Notes: generated by a model from the letters alone, not told the origin. Positions 38,920-48,944 are shown, numbered from the stretch's first letter. The stretch: DNA of 64,000 nucleotides from Haemophilus parainfluenzae (GCF_900450995.1 NZ_UGHY01000002.1:124001-188000); one strand, 5' to 3'. Made by a program: numbers and translations.

Positions 38920-40111
38920 CTTTCGGCTCCTTTTGTTTAAATAAAATAAGTTGTTTACCGTGAGTGCCAAAAAGCGATAAGAACATCAACATCACGAACA
39001 TAATGCCAGGGAAAGCAAAGGTGTCTGCTTTGATGTTACAAAATGCCAAAATCACAAAGGCAGAAAGAATAAATTTCCAGCTGCCATCAAACCAATTTAA
39101 CGCTACTTTGCGCACAAAATAGAATGTCACGGCAAAACACACTAAGGCATAAGATACGCCACCATAAAGAATCTGACGTAAGAAACCGGAATCCGTATGA
39201 CCATAATAACGGCCGACTTCCAACTGCCCTGTCATATACATGCCATCACCATAAATAAACTGTTTAAGCGTTGGCATGAACAGGTGGTTTTTCATCAATG
39301 TATCCGTTGACGAACTGACAAATCCTGCACCGTGTAATAAATTGATCACCGGTTCTAAAGCATGTGCCACATAAGGATTTTCTGGTAAGAAATACGCCAA
39401 TAACAATACCAAAATAGCAAATGCAATGAGTGATGGAACATAACGCCATTTGAAATACACTAAAATGCTCACAACCGATAACAGAAGGAATGTACGTCCT
39501 GAAATTAATCCGATACATAGCATAAAAAACACTAAAATACTTGGAAGTGTATTATGTTTAGCGTTGTAAGCCAGTAAGAAATGCAACAGCATCAAATAGA
39601 ATAAACTCAGTTGGAAAAAGGCGGTTGCGGTGATGTTATATAAGCGATATTCCTGCTCTGAACCATAAAAACGTGCGGGCAACACCGCATTGGTTGAAAG
39701 CAAGAAATCAATCATAAATGATACACCGAGTAAGCCAATCATACCAACAGCAAACTGCACTACCACACCAAGTTGTAAATCACGCACCACGTTCTGTTGA
39801 CCATTTACATTGGCATAGAAAGCATTATAAAGTCCCACACCAAAGATAAATAAAATCAGCGCTTTCACATACATAATGATGACGGAAAAATCTCGTGTAC
39901 CATTGACTAAAAGCGGAATCACGCTAAATGCAATCAGCCCAATGATAACGGCTAAACTATCCAATGGCACAGTGATACCTTGGGGTTTCTGTTTTTTAAG
40001 GTATTGATAAGCCAGTACAGCCAATGCTGCTAAACCCGCGACGAATGACATTCGTACAACATGAAATAGCCAAGGATCGTAAAGATAAAAAAGGTTAAAA
40101 AGTGCGGTCAT
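38912..40111 (-). CDS. Polytopic membrane protein, O-antigen polymerase/ligase-like (Wzy/WaaL)
   Basis: 399 residues with about ten to twelve membrane helices and a periplasmic loop of about 80 residues (from FLPENPYVAHALEPV to YYGHTDSGFLRQ). This layout, with HTDSGFLRQILYGG after the loop, is that of Wzy polymerases or O-antigen ligases. It is flanked by glycosyltransferases. Polymerase or ligase cannot be decided from sequence alone. Confidence 0.75.
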   Translation of the reverse strand: MTALFNLFYLYDPWLFHVVRMSFVAGLAALAVLAYQYLKKQKPQGITVPLDSLAVIIGLIAFSVIPLLVNGTRDFSVIIMYVKALILFIFGVGLYNAFYANVNGQQNVVRDLQLGVVVQFAVGMIGLLGVSFMIDFLLSTNAVLPARFYGSEQEYRLYNITATAFFQLSLFYLMLLHFLLAYNAKHNTLPSILVFFMLCIGLISGRTFLLLSVVSILVYFKWRYVPSLIAFAILVLLLAYFLPENPYVAHALEPVINLLHGAGFVSSSTDTLMKNHLFMPTLKQFIYGDGMYMTGQLEVGRYYGHTDSGFLRQILYGGVSYALVCFAVTFYFVRKVALNWFDGSWKFILSAFVILAFCNIKADTFAFPGIMFVMLMFLSLFGTHGKQLILFKQKEPKDV

Positions 40112-40118
40112 TTTTACG

Positions 40119-40889
40119 TTATTTTCCTAAATTCTTTTTCACCGCTAAGATTTTTTTGAGCGGATATTTAATTAATTTCTTCACTAAATTATTGGATTTT
40201 GAACCACGAATCGCTTCCAAATTACTCACTAATTGTGGATTTTCAATCGCCACAAGTGGACGAACTACATTGTTATTAATCTGGAATTGGGTTTCAAATA
40301 ATAAGAAATCATCAGCAAGCCAAAACGGTTTTTCTTGTTCGAGTTGGTTTAAAAATGCACGTGCCGCTGATTTTTTAATTAAGTATGCTACCGTGCCTGC
40401 AAAATAACTTTTATATGGATAAGCTACGGTGACATCACCAACTGTTTGACGTAAAAATGAGAAGGTTGTCGGATAATTAATTTCCAATTCCACATCATCA
40501 AATTCCGCAATTTTTGATTGCCCGATTAATACAATATCCGCATCGCATTTTTCGGTTAAAAGTGCGATCGTTTTTGGCGATAAATTAGCATTAAATAACG
40601 CATCATCTTCACAGACTAACGCATAGTCATTTTCCGTCACATTTTGATCTTCTACGATCTGGCGATAAACCGCTAAATGGCTTAATGTACAACCAATTTC
40701 GCCTTTTGTGACGTTGCGTCCATAATGCTGTTCAAACTTCGTTGGATTGAACACTTCAGCCAATTCTTCCCATTCTTTTTGCATAGTATTAATCGCTGAA
40801 AATACAGCAAAATCAGCGGTATCTGGTTGAGCAAAAAACAACTCACGACGCTGAACATCTTTATCTAGTGAAATCAAATATTTATTCAT
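40119..40889 (-). CDS. Family 25 glycosyltransferase (LOS biosynthesis)
   Basis: 256 residues. [36 protein letters not shown] and [10 protein letters not shown] are GT25 signatures shared with Haemophilus and Neisseria LOS galactosyl/glucosyltransferases such as Lic2A and LgtB. No tetranucleotide repeat is present in its 5' end, so it is not phase-variable in the way lic2A is. First gene of the saccharide block. Confidence 0.88.
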   Translation of the reverse strand: MNKYLISLDKDVQRRELFFAQPDTADFAVFSAINTMQKEWEELAEVFNPTKFEQHYGRNVTKGEIGCTLSHLAVYRQIVEDQNVTENDYALVCEDDALFNANLSPKTIALLTEKCDADIVLIGQSKIAEFDDVELEINYPTTFSFLRQTVGDVTVAYPYKSYFAGTVAYLIKKSAARAFLNQLEQEKPFWLADDFLLFETQFQINNNVVRPLVAIENPQLVSNLEAIRGSKSNNLVKKLIKYPLKKILAVKKNLGK

Positions 40890-41012
40890 AATTATCTCAA
40901 TTTAGTTTTTGCGTTATTTTGATTGCAACAAACGAAAATAGTTGCAAATTATACTAAAGAAATAGTCTGTTGGCATTGCTTTTAGCTCAGAGACAAAAAA
41001 CAACCAAAAAAA

Positions 41013-41044
41013 TAACCGCACTTTAATTGCTTAAAGCGCGGTTA
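41013..41044 (-). terminator. Terminator after the 26-residue membrane peptide gene
   Basis: TAACCGCACTTTAA pairs with TTAAAGCGCGGTTA around a 4-base loop; on the minus strand TTTTTTTGG follows. One arm is an uptake signal. Confidence 0.8.
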
Positions 41045-41068
41045 ATCCTAAATATGTTTTTCTTTCGA

Positions 41069-41149
41069 TTAGAAAATTGCAACTGCTAAACCAACCACAA
41101 CACTTAAAGAAAGCACTACAGCTAACATTGCATAACCAAAATCACTCAT
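41069..41149 (-). CDS. 26-residue single-helix membrane peptide, YnhF-like
   Basis: Reads MSDFGYAMLAVVLSLSVVVG then LAVAIF and stops. One hydrophobic helix occupies nearly the whole peptide. GTGGGAAA lies 6 bases before the start and a strong terminator follows the stop, so this is a complete small transcription unit. E. coli has the small membrane protein YnhF beside purR, and purR is the next gene here, divergently placed, which supports the same role by position. Sequence similarity to YnhF is modest by eye. Confidence 0.65.
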   Translation of the reverse strand: MSDFGYAMLAVVLSLSVVVGLAVAIF

Positions 41150-41284
41150 TTAAATTTCCCACTTGTTTAGTTAAAGATACCCCATTCTAACAATAAAGCG
41201 CGTTTTTTCAAAAATTTTTTATAATTTACTTAACCTATTTGGTGACAGTCTTTATAATGGGAAAAATTCTCCAGAGGCAAAATT

Positions 41285-42295
41285 ATGGCAACAATTAAAG
41301 ATGTCGCAAAAATGGCTGGCGTTTCCACCACCACTGTTTCACACGTAATTAATAAAACCCGTTTTGTAGCAAAAGAAACCGAAGAGGCGGTGATGCAAGC
41401 CATTAAAAGCTTGAAATACTCACCAAGTGCTGTTGCTCGGAGTTTGAAAGTCAACACGACAAAATCCATTGGGATGATTGTGACCACCAGTGAATCCCCT
41501 TATTTTGCTGAAATCATTCATGCCGTTGAAGATCATTGTTATCGTCAAGGTTATTCACTTTTTTTGTGTAATACACAAAATGATCCTGAAAAAATTAAAA
41601 ATCACGTCGAAATGCTCGCCAAAAAACGTGTTGATGGTTTATTGGTGATGTGTTCTGAATATACGCAACATTCACTTGATGTGCTTTCAGGTTTCTCTTC
41701 CTTACCTATGGTGGTAATGGATTGGGGTCCTAATGCTGATACCGATATCATTGAAGATAATAGCTTTACCGGCGGTTATATTGCGACTAAGCACTTAATT
41801 GATTGTGGTCATAAAGCCATTGGTCTTATTGCGGGGGAATTGGATAAAACTACTGCAAGAACGCGTTATGAAGGTTTTGTGAAAGCCATGAATGAAGCCA
41901 ATCTTCCAATTCATGAAAATTGGATTATGGAAGGTTTCTTCGAGCCAGAAGATGGTTACGAGTGTATGAATAAAATTCTCGTACAAGACAACCTGCCTAC
42001 TGCCGTATTCTGTTGTAATGACGTGATGGCATTAGGGGCAATCTCTGCGATTACGGAAAAAGGTTTGCGCGTACCTGATGATATCTCGATTATTGGCTAT
42101 GATAATATTCACTCATCACGTTTCTATGCACCGCCACTCACCACAATTCACCAATCGAAATCTCGTCTAGGTGCACAAGCGGTTAATCTTTTATTTGAGC
42201 GTATTGCAAATAAAGATAATGAGAATCACGAAAAACACCGAATTGCGATCCATCCTGAACTCGTCATTCGAAAATCAGTTCGCAACCTTAAATAA
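41285..42295 (+). CDS. purR: Purine repressor PurR (LacI family)
   Basis: 336 residues. The N-terminal helix-turn-helix [20 protein letters not shown] and hinge helix [10 protein letters not shown] are those of PurR. The effector domain matches PurR in [17 protein letters not shown] and [12 protein letters not shown]. With hypoxanthine or guanine bound it represses purine synthesis genes. The next gene is ppc, the same neighbour as in H. influenzae. AGAGG precedes the start. I did not find a clear PurR operator before it. Confidence 0.93.
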   Translation: MATIKDVAKMAGVSTTTVSHVINKTRFVAKETEEAVMQAIKSLKYSPSAVARSLKVNTTKSIGMIVTTSESPYFAEIIHAVEDHCYRQGYSLFLCNTQNDPEKIKNHVEMLAKKRVDGLLVMCSEYTQHSLDVLSGFSSLPMVVMDWGPNADTDIIEDNSFTGGYIATKHLIDCGHKAIGLIAGELDKTTARTRYEGFVKAMNEANLPIHENWIMEGFFEPEDGYECMNKILVQDNLPTAVFCCNDVMALGAISAITEKGLRVPDDISIIGYDNIHSSRFYAPPLTTIHQSKSRLGAQAVNLLFERIANKDNENHEKHRIAIHPELVIRKSVRNLK

Positions 42296-42310
42296 ACATT
42301 AAACTTTTTG

Positions 42311-42351
42311 ACCGCACTTTAAATTTCATCTAAAAAAGTGCGGTATTTTTT
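42311..42351 (+). terminator. Terminator after purR
   Basis: ACCGCACTTT (42311-42320) pairs with AAAGTGCGGT (42335-42344) and is followed by ATTTTTTT. Confidence 0.8.
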
Positions 42352-42466
42352 TACTTATTTTCAGCTTTTTTGATCTAATACAAGTTTTCGACGTATAGCA
42401 TTTGATCCCAATACATATTTTTGATTATATCTCTCCTGGTTTTATTTTTTCTTTATCGGAGTTCAT

Positions 42467-45106
42467 ATGACTGATGAGTATCGCACTCTCCGCCATAATA
42501 TTAATATGTTAGGGCGTTTTCTTGGAGAAACCATTAATGATGCGCAAGGCGAAGACATTCTTACCTTAATTGAAAATGTTCGCCAATTATCCAAACAATC
42601 TCGAGCGGGCGATAGCCAAGCACGTAAAACATTGTTGGATACTCTTTCCACCATTTCAAATGAAAATATTATTCCTGTAGCGCGTGCATTCAGCCATTTT
42701 CTTAACTTAACAAATATTGCTGAACAATACCAAACCGTCTCTCGCCAACATAAAGATTTACAATCTTCTAATCGCTCACTAAGTGCTTTATTTCAACGCT
42801 TAAAAGCATTAAATGTTTCAAAAGAAGAAGTTTACAAAACCGTTGAAAACTTGCTCATTGAGCTAGTATTAACGGCTCACCCAACCGAAACTACGCGTCG
42901 TTCTTTAGTGCATAAACACGTTGAAATCAATAAATGCTTAAGTAAATTAGAGCATGATGACTTAACACCTAAAGAACGCAGCATTATTGAACGCTTATTG
43001 CTTCGTTTGATTGCTGAAGCTTGGCATACCAATGAAATCCGTACTGTTCGCCCTACCCCATTCGATGAAGCCAAATGGGGCTACGCCATGATTGAGAACA
43101 GCCTATGGCAAGGAGTACCAGAATTCTTACGTCAACTAAATGAACACGCTCGTGAATTCTTAGGCTACGATTTACCGATAGGCTTACGTCCTGTCAGAAT
43201 TTCTTCTTGGATGGGCGGTGACCGTGATGGTAACCCATTTGTTACTTCAAAAATTACTCAACAAGTCCTCTATCTTGCTCGTTGGAAAGCAGCGGATTTA
43301 TTCTTAAATGACATCAAATCCCTTGCCGATGAATTATCTATGGTGAAATGCACGCCAGAATTTACCGCAAAATATGGTGAGCATTTAGAGCCTTATCGTT
43401 TTGTGGTCAAAGAACTTCGTGCAAAACTTATCGCCACCCTTGATTACTTTGAAGATAGCATGACAAATCGTCCACCACGCGTAAGCCAAGCGGATATCAT
43501 CATGGAAGATAATCAACTTTGGGAACCGCTCTATGACTGCTATCAATCATTAATGGCGTGTGGCATGCGGATTATTGCCAATGGTTCATTATTAGATATT
43601 TTGCATCGCATTCGCTGTTTTGGTGTCACTCTTTCACAAATGGATATCCGTCAAGAAAGCACGCGTCATACCGATGCGATTGCTGAAATCACACGTTATC
43701 TTGGTATTGGTGATTATGCACAATGGAGCGAAGCAGAAAAACAATCTTTCTTGGTACGTGAATTAAATTCTCGCCGTCCATTAATTCCACCCCATTGGGA
43801 ACCGTCTGCAGAAACCCAAGAAATTTTAGAGACTTGCAAAGTCATTGCACAACAAAAACAAGGCGTAATTGCTTGCTATATTATTTCCATGGCAAGAAGT
43901 GCCTCTGATGTGCTTGCTGTGCATTTATTATTAAAAGAAGCGGGCGTGCCTTATCACATTCCTGTCGTACCACTTTTTGAAACCTTAGATGACTTAGATG
44001 CCTCTGAAGGTGTCATGCGTCAATTGTTTAATATTGGTTGGTATCGTGGCGTGATTAACAATCATCAAATGGTGATGATTGGTTATTCTGACTCAGCCAA
44101 AGATGCGGGAATGATGGCAGCTTCATGGGCACAATATCGTGCACAAGAAGCATTAGTCAATTTAACCGAAGAACTGGGTATTGAACTCACTTTATTCCAT
44201 GGTCGTGGAGGTACGATAGGTCGTGGTGGTGCACCTGCACATGCAGCATTACTTTCTCAGCCTCCACGTTCACTCAAAAATGGTTTACGTGTGACTGAAC
44301 AAGGGGAAATGATACGCTTTAAACTTGGTTTACCTGAAGTTGCCGTTGAAACCTTTGATCTTTACGCGAGTGCAATTTTAGAAGCAAACCTACTTCCACC
44401 GCCTGAACCTAAGGCAGAATGGCGCACCGTCATGGATGAGCTTTCAGATACCTCATGCGATATTTACCGGAGTGTTGTTCGTGGCGATAAAGACTTCGTG
44501 CCTTATTTCCGCAGTGCTACACCAGAACAAGAACTGTCTAAACTGCCACTTGGATCTCGCCCTGCAAAACGTAATCCAAATGGTGGCGTAGAAAGCTTAC
44601 GTGCCATTCCATGGATTTTTGCTTGGATGCAAAACCGTTTAATGTTGCCAGCATGGCTTGGTGCGGGTGCAGCAATTCAAAAAATTGTAGATGAAGGCAA
44701 AGGTCATATTATTGAAGAAATGTGTAAAGCGTGGCCATTCTTCTCTACTCGTGTAGGTATGTTAGAAATGGTGTTCAGTAAAACCGATACTTGGCTTTCA
44801 GAACAGTATGATCATAACTTGGTGAAAAAAGAACTTTGGTACTTAGGTGAAAATCTGCGTAATCAACTCAATGCAGATATTAAAACCGTGCTTTCGCTTT
44901 CTCACAAAGATGAATTAATGGCGGATTTGCCGTGGATCGCAGACTCTATTGCGTTACGTAATGTTTATACGGATCCGCTCAATCTCCTTCAAGTGGAATT
45001 GCTCCGTCGTTTCCGTGAATCGCCTGAAAACCGAAGCCATGATGTCGAAAAAGCCTTGATGATTACCATCACAGGTATTGCAGCAGGTATGCGAAATACG
45101 GGCTAG
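42467..45106 (+). CDS. ppc: Phosphoenolpyruvate carboxylase
   Basis: 879 residues, full length. [18 protein letters not shown] holds the catalytic His and Arg region; [22 protein letters not shown] and [14 protein letters not shown] are the other active-site motifs; the C-terminus ends RNTG, as is invariant in this family. It makes oxaloacetate from PEP and bicarbonate, replenishing the TCA cycle to which sucABCD also belong. Confidence 0.97.
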   Translation: MTDEYRTLRHNINMLGRFLGETINDAQGEDILTLIENVRQLSKQSRAGDSQARKTLLDTLSTISNENIIPVARAFSHFLNLTNIAEQYQTVSRQHKDLQSSNRSLSALFQRLKALNVSKEEVYKTVENLLIELVLTAHPTETTRRSLVHKHVEINKCLSKLEHDDLTPKERSIIERLLLRLIAEAWHTNEIRTVRPTPFDEAKWGYAMIENSLWQGVPEFLRQLNEHAREFLGYDLPIGLRPVRISSWMGGDRDGNPFVTSKITQQVLYLARWKAADLFLNDIKSLADELSMVKCTPEFTAKYGEHLEPYRFVVKELRAKLIATLDYFEDSMTNRPPRVSQADIIMEDNQLWEPLYDCYQSLMACGMRIIANGSLLDILHRIRCFGVTLSQMDIRQESTRHTDAIAEITRYLGIGDYAQWSEAEKQSFLVRELNSRRPLIPPHWEPSAETQEILETCKVIAQQKQGVIACYIISMARSASDVLAVHLLLKEAGVPYHIPVVPLFETLDDLDASEGVMRQLFNIGWYRGVINNHQMVMIGYSDSAKDAGMMAASWAQYRAQEALVNLTEELGIELTLFHGRGGTIGRGGAPAHAALLSQPPRSLKNGLRVTEQGEMIRFKLGLPEVAVETFDLYASAILEANLLPPPEPKAEWRTVMDELSDTSCDIYRSVVRGDKDFVPYFRSATPEQELSKLPLGSRPAKRNPNGGVESLRAIPWIFAWMQNRLMLPAWLGAGAAIQKIVDEGKGHIIEEMCKAWPFFSTRVGMLEMVFSKTDTWLSEQYDHNLVKKELWYLGENLRNQLNADIKTVLSLSHKDELMADLPWIADSIALRNVYTDPLNLLQVELLRRFRESPENRSHDVEKALMITITGIAAGMRNTG

Positions 45107-45126
45107 TTAGGGCAACTAAAAATAAG

Positions 45127-45466
45127 TGATCTGCCCCTCAAAAGTTGGACAGGTTAGTTAACTTAAATATTGAGCTCGATATTGCACCGGGCTCAATCCT
45201 TTGAAAGCAAGTTTAATTCGTTTTTGGTTGTAATACACTAAATATTCTTCAATTTCAGCCTGTAATTCAGTGATTGAATGATAAGTCCGTGAGTAAAAAC
45301 ACTCTGATTTTAATATTGCAAAAAAGCTTTCAATCACCGCATTATCGTAGTAATTTCCTCGGCGACTCATACTTTGAACCGCTTTACCCTCCAACATTTT
45401 CTCCCATTCCGCCGTGCTATACAATATACCTTGGTCACTATGAATAATCGGGCATTCTGTCGGTTT
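45127..45466 (-). mobile_element. IS3-family remnant with the C-terminal part of OrfB
   Basis: The end starts TGATCTGCCCCTC at 45127. The frame 45158 to about 45466 encodes the last 100 residues of an OrfB very close to copy A (PTECPIIHSDQG, AVIESFFAILK) plus the C-terminus copy A lacks. At about 45466 it is fused to roughly 45 bases of FhaB/CdiA coding sequence (KDSDSQSSTTK), so the IS once inserted in, or recombined with, the exoprotein locus. Confidence 0.8.
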
Positions 45467-45541
45467 CCCATTCTTTGTTGTGCTAGATTGACTATCGGAA
45501 TCTTTACTATACACCAATGCAGGGTTTAGGTTTAATAGTAA

Positions 45542-45673
45542 TATTCACTTTTCAGCAAAGGCGAAGTAAACGGTCATCGCCGTTTAGGTGTGTTACTCGC
45601 TCGTGATATTTCTGTGGAAAAAGCATTGGAAAAAGTAGAACGAGCTTATGCGAAGTTGGATGTGAAATTATAA
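45542..45673 (+). pseudogene. purT: 3' end of a purT-like gene (fragment 1)
   Basis: About 43 codons ending at TAA (45671-45673), including HRRLGVLLARDISVEKAL, like the C-terminus of formate-dependent GAR transformylase (PurT). No start and no upstream part is present. A second copy of this tail stands at 48655-48750. The hairpin 45707-45762 after it is likely the native purT terminator. Confidence 0.6.
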
Positions 45674-45706
45674 GATTTGCTTAACATAAATATCATTGAA
45701 AATACA

Positions 45707-45762
45707 AAAGTGCGGTCAATTTTTGAGTGGTTTTAAAACTCTTTGAAAATTGACCGCACTTT
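45707..45762. repeat. Uptake-signal hairpin repeat, copy 1
   Basis: AAAGTGCGGTCAATTTT pairs with AAAATTGACCGCACTTT around GAGTGGTTTTAAAACTCTTTG-type spacer. Near-identical copies lie at 46585-46642 and 48784-48839. Each one sits at the end of a toxin-immunity module or purT tail, and can terminate transcription on both strands. Confidence 0.8.
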
Positions 45763-45775
45763 CAAACATTAAATT

Positions 45776-46300
45776 CTACGAATACTTTTTCATTAATTCA
45801 TAAATTGGTTTTAATTGAGGCTCATTCTCTGTAGGTTTATAACTTTCAAGAATAGTTTCATCCTCATTTACTAAGTAATGCACATTTGCCCCTTTTTGAA
45901 ACATAAGCTCTAAAACATCCAATCTCTCTGGGATATATCCAATCATAGATAAAGGGATTAAACTATCTTGATTCGGTAAATTAGGATTTGCTCCTGCTTT
46001 GAGCAACGCTATCGCCGCCTCAGCATTTTTACTCCGTAATGCATAATGCAAAGGAGTCATTCCATATATATCCTGAGCATTAATATCTATACCCTTATTA
46101 ATTAGATAATTAATAACATCAGAGGATGGTTTATTTGAGTCAAATCCTAATAAGGCTTTATGCAACCAATTCCAACACTCTACAGGAGTTACTTCCATGA
46201 TATTCCTTTCCTTATTTTGAAAAAGCTCTTCCAATAAAGTTAAATCACCAGAATCCATTGCATCTAAAATTTTTATGCCCATCTCTAACTTATTATTCAT
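45776..46300 (-). CDS. Ankyrin-repeat protein, probable immunity protein
   Basis: 174 residues with about three ankyrin repeats: INAQDIYGMTPLHYALRSKN is a textbook repeat, followed by AEAAIALLKAGANPNLPN. No signal peptide. Its start lies right at the end of a nuclease-like toxin fragment (the stop at 46301 abuts the ATG), the normal toxin-immunity arrangement. Ankyrin immunity proteins are known partners of polymorphic nuclease toxins. Intact although its toxin is broken. Confidence 0.75.
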   Translation of the reverse strand: MNNKLEMGIKILDAMDSGDLTLLEELFQNKERNIMEVTPVECWNWLHKALLGFDSNKPSSDVINYLINKGIDINAQDIYGMTPLHYALRSKNAEAAIALLKAGANPNLPNQDSLIPLSMIGYIPERLDVLELMFQKGANVHYLVNEDETILESYKPTENEPQLKPIYELMKKYS

Positions 46301-46580
46301 TTATTTTCCTCTTTCAAAGTTTTTCATATCACGAACAATTCGTTCAATATCATCTTTACCAGGCATCTCATTTCTATGACTTCGATTTTCAGACATATTT
46401 TCTAACCTAAATTTATTAGGTCTTGCATTTATATAATCATTAAATTGTTTTTGACTCCAATTTAATTCTTTAGCTGCAAGAGATAATCGTCTATGCTCCT
46501 ATCCTGAATATTTTGTCTTAGGGTAATTATCATCTACACTTGTTTCACTATCAATCACTGAGTCTGCAAGATGCATATCT
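46301..46580 (-). pseudogene. Toxin C-terminal fragment, GHH/HNH endonuclease VII-like, with a premature stop
   Basis: Reading from about 46577: MHLADSVIDSETSVDDNY, then SG, a TAG at 46499-46501, then EHRRLSLAAKELNWSQKQFN, and NRSHRNEMPGKDDIE before the stop at 46301. The pattern of a basic/His motif then AAKEL..S..QFNDYIN and NRSH resembles the GHH-type HNH/Endo VII toxins of Rhs and CDI proteins (family assignment from memory, moderate). One base change would reopen the frame. It lacks any upstream carrier. Confidence 0.55.
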
Positions 46581-46584
46581 ATTA

Positions 46585-46642
46585 AAAAGTGCAGTCAATT
46601 TTTGAGAAGTTTTAAAACTCTTTGAAAATTGACCGCACTTTT
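46585..46642. repeat. Uptake-signal hairpin repeat, copy 2
   Basis: Same 57-base hairpin as at 45707, with one degenerated uptake signal (GTGCAGTCA). Here no purT tail accompanies it; it separates the nuclease toxin/314-residue immunity module from the next toxin fragment. Confidence 0.8.
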
Positions 46643-46657
46643 ATTATCATTACCGAC

Positions 46658-47602
46658 CTATCTACCAAACAGCGAAGCCCAAAATCCTTTTTTATTTTCA
46701 ACTTTCTTTTGCTCTGCTTCTTCCATTCTTTGTTTGACATAATTTACCCAAACTTGATGAGGGGCATCAAAATCAAATGATTTCATAAACTCATAAGGAG
46801 TTTTATATTCTTCTAATGGATTTATATCAATCAATTCTTTGGGCGCTATAGGGCTATCAATACCCAAATCAAAACCGTGGATTGCTGCGATTTTGGCATA
46901 CATTAAAACTTGCGGTTGCAAGTAAAAATCAAAATGTAAAAGTGTGTCTTTTGCTGCTCGTTTAGCAAGCTTAAGTTCAAGTAATTTATCTAAAGCCTCT
47001 TGCATTCCTTTTATATTTTTATCTGCTAGTGCCACATAAAATTCATGATCAGGAATGCGCTTTAAATCACTACGGTTTTTTTTCTCATCATTTAAGAACG
47101 TAAGTGCGCGTTCTTTTAATAATTGCCAATCGCCACTTAATGCCAATAAAGTGTTCGCATTAAAAAAAGGTCTGGTATCAGTTCGTTTATAGGGGACTGA
47201 AATATCCACAATTTCATCACGATGTTTAATCAGATAATCAATCAACTTTTGATTATCTGAAAGTAAGATCATGAAAAAGAAGTTAGTATTAAATCCATTA
47301 TATGCCCATTGAAAATCATATTCAGACAGAATACCTAAGAAACCTGCAATAGAAGCATTTTCTTTAAATCCTGAAATATCATTTTCTAATAAATGCTTAG
47401 AGGCTAATGCACGATGAAAATCATTTAAATAATCAATTAAAGAAAAAACATTACCTGTAAAATTATCTATAGGAGCTAACGTTGAAAACAATTCTTTATA
47501 ATTGAATTTAACATATTCCTCAACTCTAGCTAGAGTAAAATTCTTAGCTTCATAATAGGTTTTAGCAATCTCACTACCTAAAAACACTTTATATTTTTCC
47601 AT
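46658..47602 (-). CDS. Probable immunity protein, Imm49-like
   Basis: 314 residues, soluble, no signal peptide, largely helical. FFFMILLSDNQKLIDYLIKH and the general length suggest the Imm49 group of immunity proteins, but I am only moderately sure. It starts 17 bases after the stop of the nuclease-like toxin module at 47620, the expected place for the cognate immunity gene. The C-terminus is charged (EEAEQKKVENKK) and ends FWASLFGR. Confidence 0.6.
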   Translation of the reverse strand: MEKYKVFLGSEIAKTYYEAKNFTLARVEEYVKFNYKELFSTLAPIDNFTGNVFSLIDYLNDFHRALASKHLLENDISGFKENASIAGFLGILSEYDFQWAYNGFNTNFFFMILLSDNQKLIDYLIKHRDEIVDISVPYKRTDTRPFFNANTLLALSGDWQLLKERALTFLNDEKKNRSDLKRIPDHEFYVALADKNIKGMQEALDKLLELKLAKRAAKDTLLHFDFYLQPQVLMYAKIAAIHGFDLGIDSPIAPKELIDINPLEEYKTPYEFMKSFDFDAPHQVWVNYVKQRMEEAEQKKVENKKGFWASLFGR

Positions 47603-47619
47603 ATTTACACCTCTTACGA

Positions 47620-48645
47620 CTAATTCTTATTAGGAATTCTAACTGGTAATAACACAACCTTACCATTTGATTTATCCACACCAGCTATAATTGTTTTAAT
47701 TGATTTACCATTTTTTTCCGCATTTTTTATTGCTAACTTAGTCGGATCATTTTCAGATAATTCACGCAGAACTGCATTTATCCATTTACTAGACAATTGA
47801 TTGGTACCTTTAGCTCCTTTAGAACTCACCTGAATTGCCCCATTAGTTTTTATTTGTTTACTATCAATAATGACTACTGAACCATCTTTGCCTACTAACA
47901 CATGATCAAAGCCATTATTTGAGCCATATTTTCCGCCTTGTAATGGTTCATAACCTGATCGTTTTGCTAAATCATGAATTAACGACTCTGTTTTTCCGCC
48001 TTTAATATCACCATTTTTGACAATATCATCGATTAAAGCTTGCTCAGCTTTACTAGTCGCTTTTATTTCACAACTTGCTCCACAAACTTTAGTGGCATTG
48101 ATAAATCCTTTATCAGTTGATACAGCGATATTATCAACTTCATTAATTACTCGATTCAAAACAGTGTGATTAACCACTCTATTTACTTGATTTTTAGTAA
48201 AATCAACCACACCGTTTTTCAGTGCACCCATTGGCTTAACTAACGCCAATCCCGCACCACTGAGAACCACTCCTCCAGTTGAAACACCTTTCATTTTGCC
48301 TTGGCGGTAACCTTGCATTTTACCCGCGAGTTTTGGATTTTCTTGAAGGGCACGCGCATAAGCCTCATCCCAATCTTTCAACGAGACCACAACATTATTA
48401 TAGGTTTTCTCTGGATTTGAGATTGCTTCCCATAAAGACACAACAGTATCATCTAAATTGACAACCGCATCTGCTGTTTCCTTAACACTATCAAGTTGCC
48501 CTTGAGCTTCTGCAATCTCTAGGCCTTCTTGATATTCTTTAGCTTTATCTTCATCTCCATTGAATAAAACCTTGGCATACATTTCAATGTTTTGCTTACG
48601 CTCATCACTAGGATGAACGTCATCAGCCATGCTGTTATTCTCCAC
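47620..48645 (-). CDS. Orphan CdiA C-terminal toxin module, VENN type, nuclease-like
   Basis: The frame opens at the VENN motif itself (read AKDSVENNSMADDV, with the GTG of Val as nominal start), so only the variable CdiA-CT is present without a carrier. Residues 1-120 are helical; 121-150 contain a glycine-rich hydrophobic stretch that may aid entry. The C-terminal domain has NGFDHVL (D247) and VVIIDSK (D261, K263), spaced like a PD-(D/E)xK nuclease core. The upstream edge is a junction to a purT tail at 48655. No ribosome site is seen, so it is probably silent unless recombined. Confidence 0.75.
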   Translation of the reverse strand: MENNSMADDVHPSDERKQNIEMYAKVLFNGDEDKAKEYQEGLEIAEAQGQLDSVKETADAVVNLDDTVVSLWEAISNPEKTYNNVVVSLKDWDEAYARALQENPKLAGKMQGYRQGKMKGVSTGGVVLSGAGLALVKPMGALKNGVVDFTKNQVNRVVNHTVLNRVINEVDNIAVSTDKGFINATKVCGASCEIKATSKAEQALIDDIVKNGDIKGGKTESLIHDLAKRSGYEPLQGGKYGSNNGFDHVLVGKDGSVVIIDSKQIKTNGAIQVSSKGAKGTNQLSSKWINAVLRELSENDPTKLAIKNAEKNGKSIKTIIAGVDKSNGKVVLLPVRIPNKN

Positions 48646-48654
48646 TGAATCTTT

Positions 48655-48750
48655 CGCTGTTTAGGTGTCTTACTCGCTCGTGATATTTCCGTAGAAAAAG
48701 CATTGGAAAAAGTAGAGCGTGCTTACGCGAAGTTGGATGTGAAATTATAA
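48655..48750 (+). pseudogene. purT: 3' end of a purT-like gene (fragment 2)
   Basis: Nearly identical to fragment 1 for its last 30 codons, ending at TAA (48748-48750). It begins exactly where the VENN module ends: both sequences share a CGCYGTTTWAG-like stretch at about 48655-48665, so the joint looks like recombination at short homology. Confidence 0.6.
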
Positions 48751-48783
48751 GGTTTTCTTAATATAAGCATATTTGAAAATACA

Positions 48784-48839
48784 AAAGCGCGGTCAATTTT
48801 TGAGAGGTTTTAAAACTCTTTGAAAATTGACTGCACTTT
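48784..48839. repeat. Uptake-signal hairpin repeat, copy 3
   Basis: Same hairpin as at 45707, here again after a purT tail (two substitutions in the uptake signals). The tail-plus-hairpin unit is thus duplicated about 3.1 kb apart. Confidence 0.8.
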
Positions 48840-48944
48840 GTATCTAAAGATTTTAAATTATATGCTTTTCAAATGTTGAAAGGCATATAAATCTATCGCC
48901 CCAAAGCAATATATTTTGGGAAGATATTTCAATGCTCTTGTAAC

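Noticed and set aside
40119-40889. Phase-variable LOS glycosyltransferase
   Set aside because: No tetranucleotide or long homopolymer repeat was found in or just before the gene.
45158-45517. A hybrid open frame starting with exoprotein sequence and ending in transposase
   Set aside because: It is a chance in-frame fusion of a CdiA fragment to an IS remnant, with no start signal; annotated as remnant instead.
45707-48839. CRISPR-like array from evenly similar hairpins
   Set aside because: Only three copies, far apart, each an inverted uptake-signal pair; no spacers of constant size.
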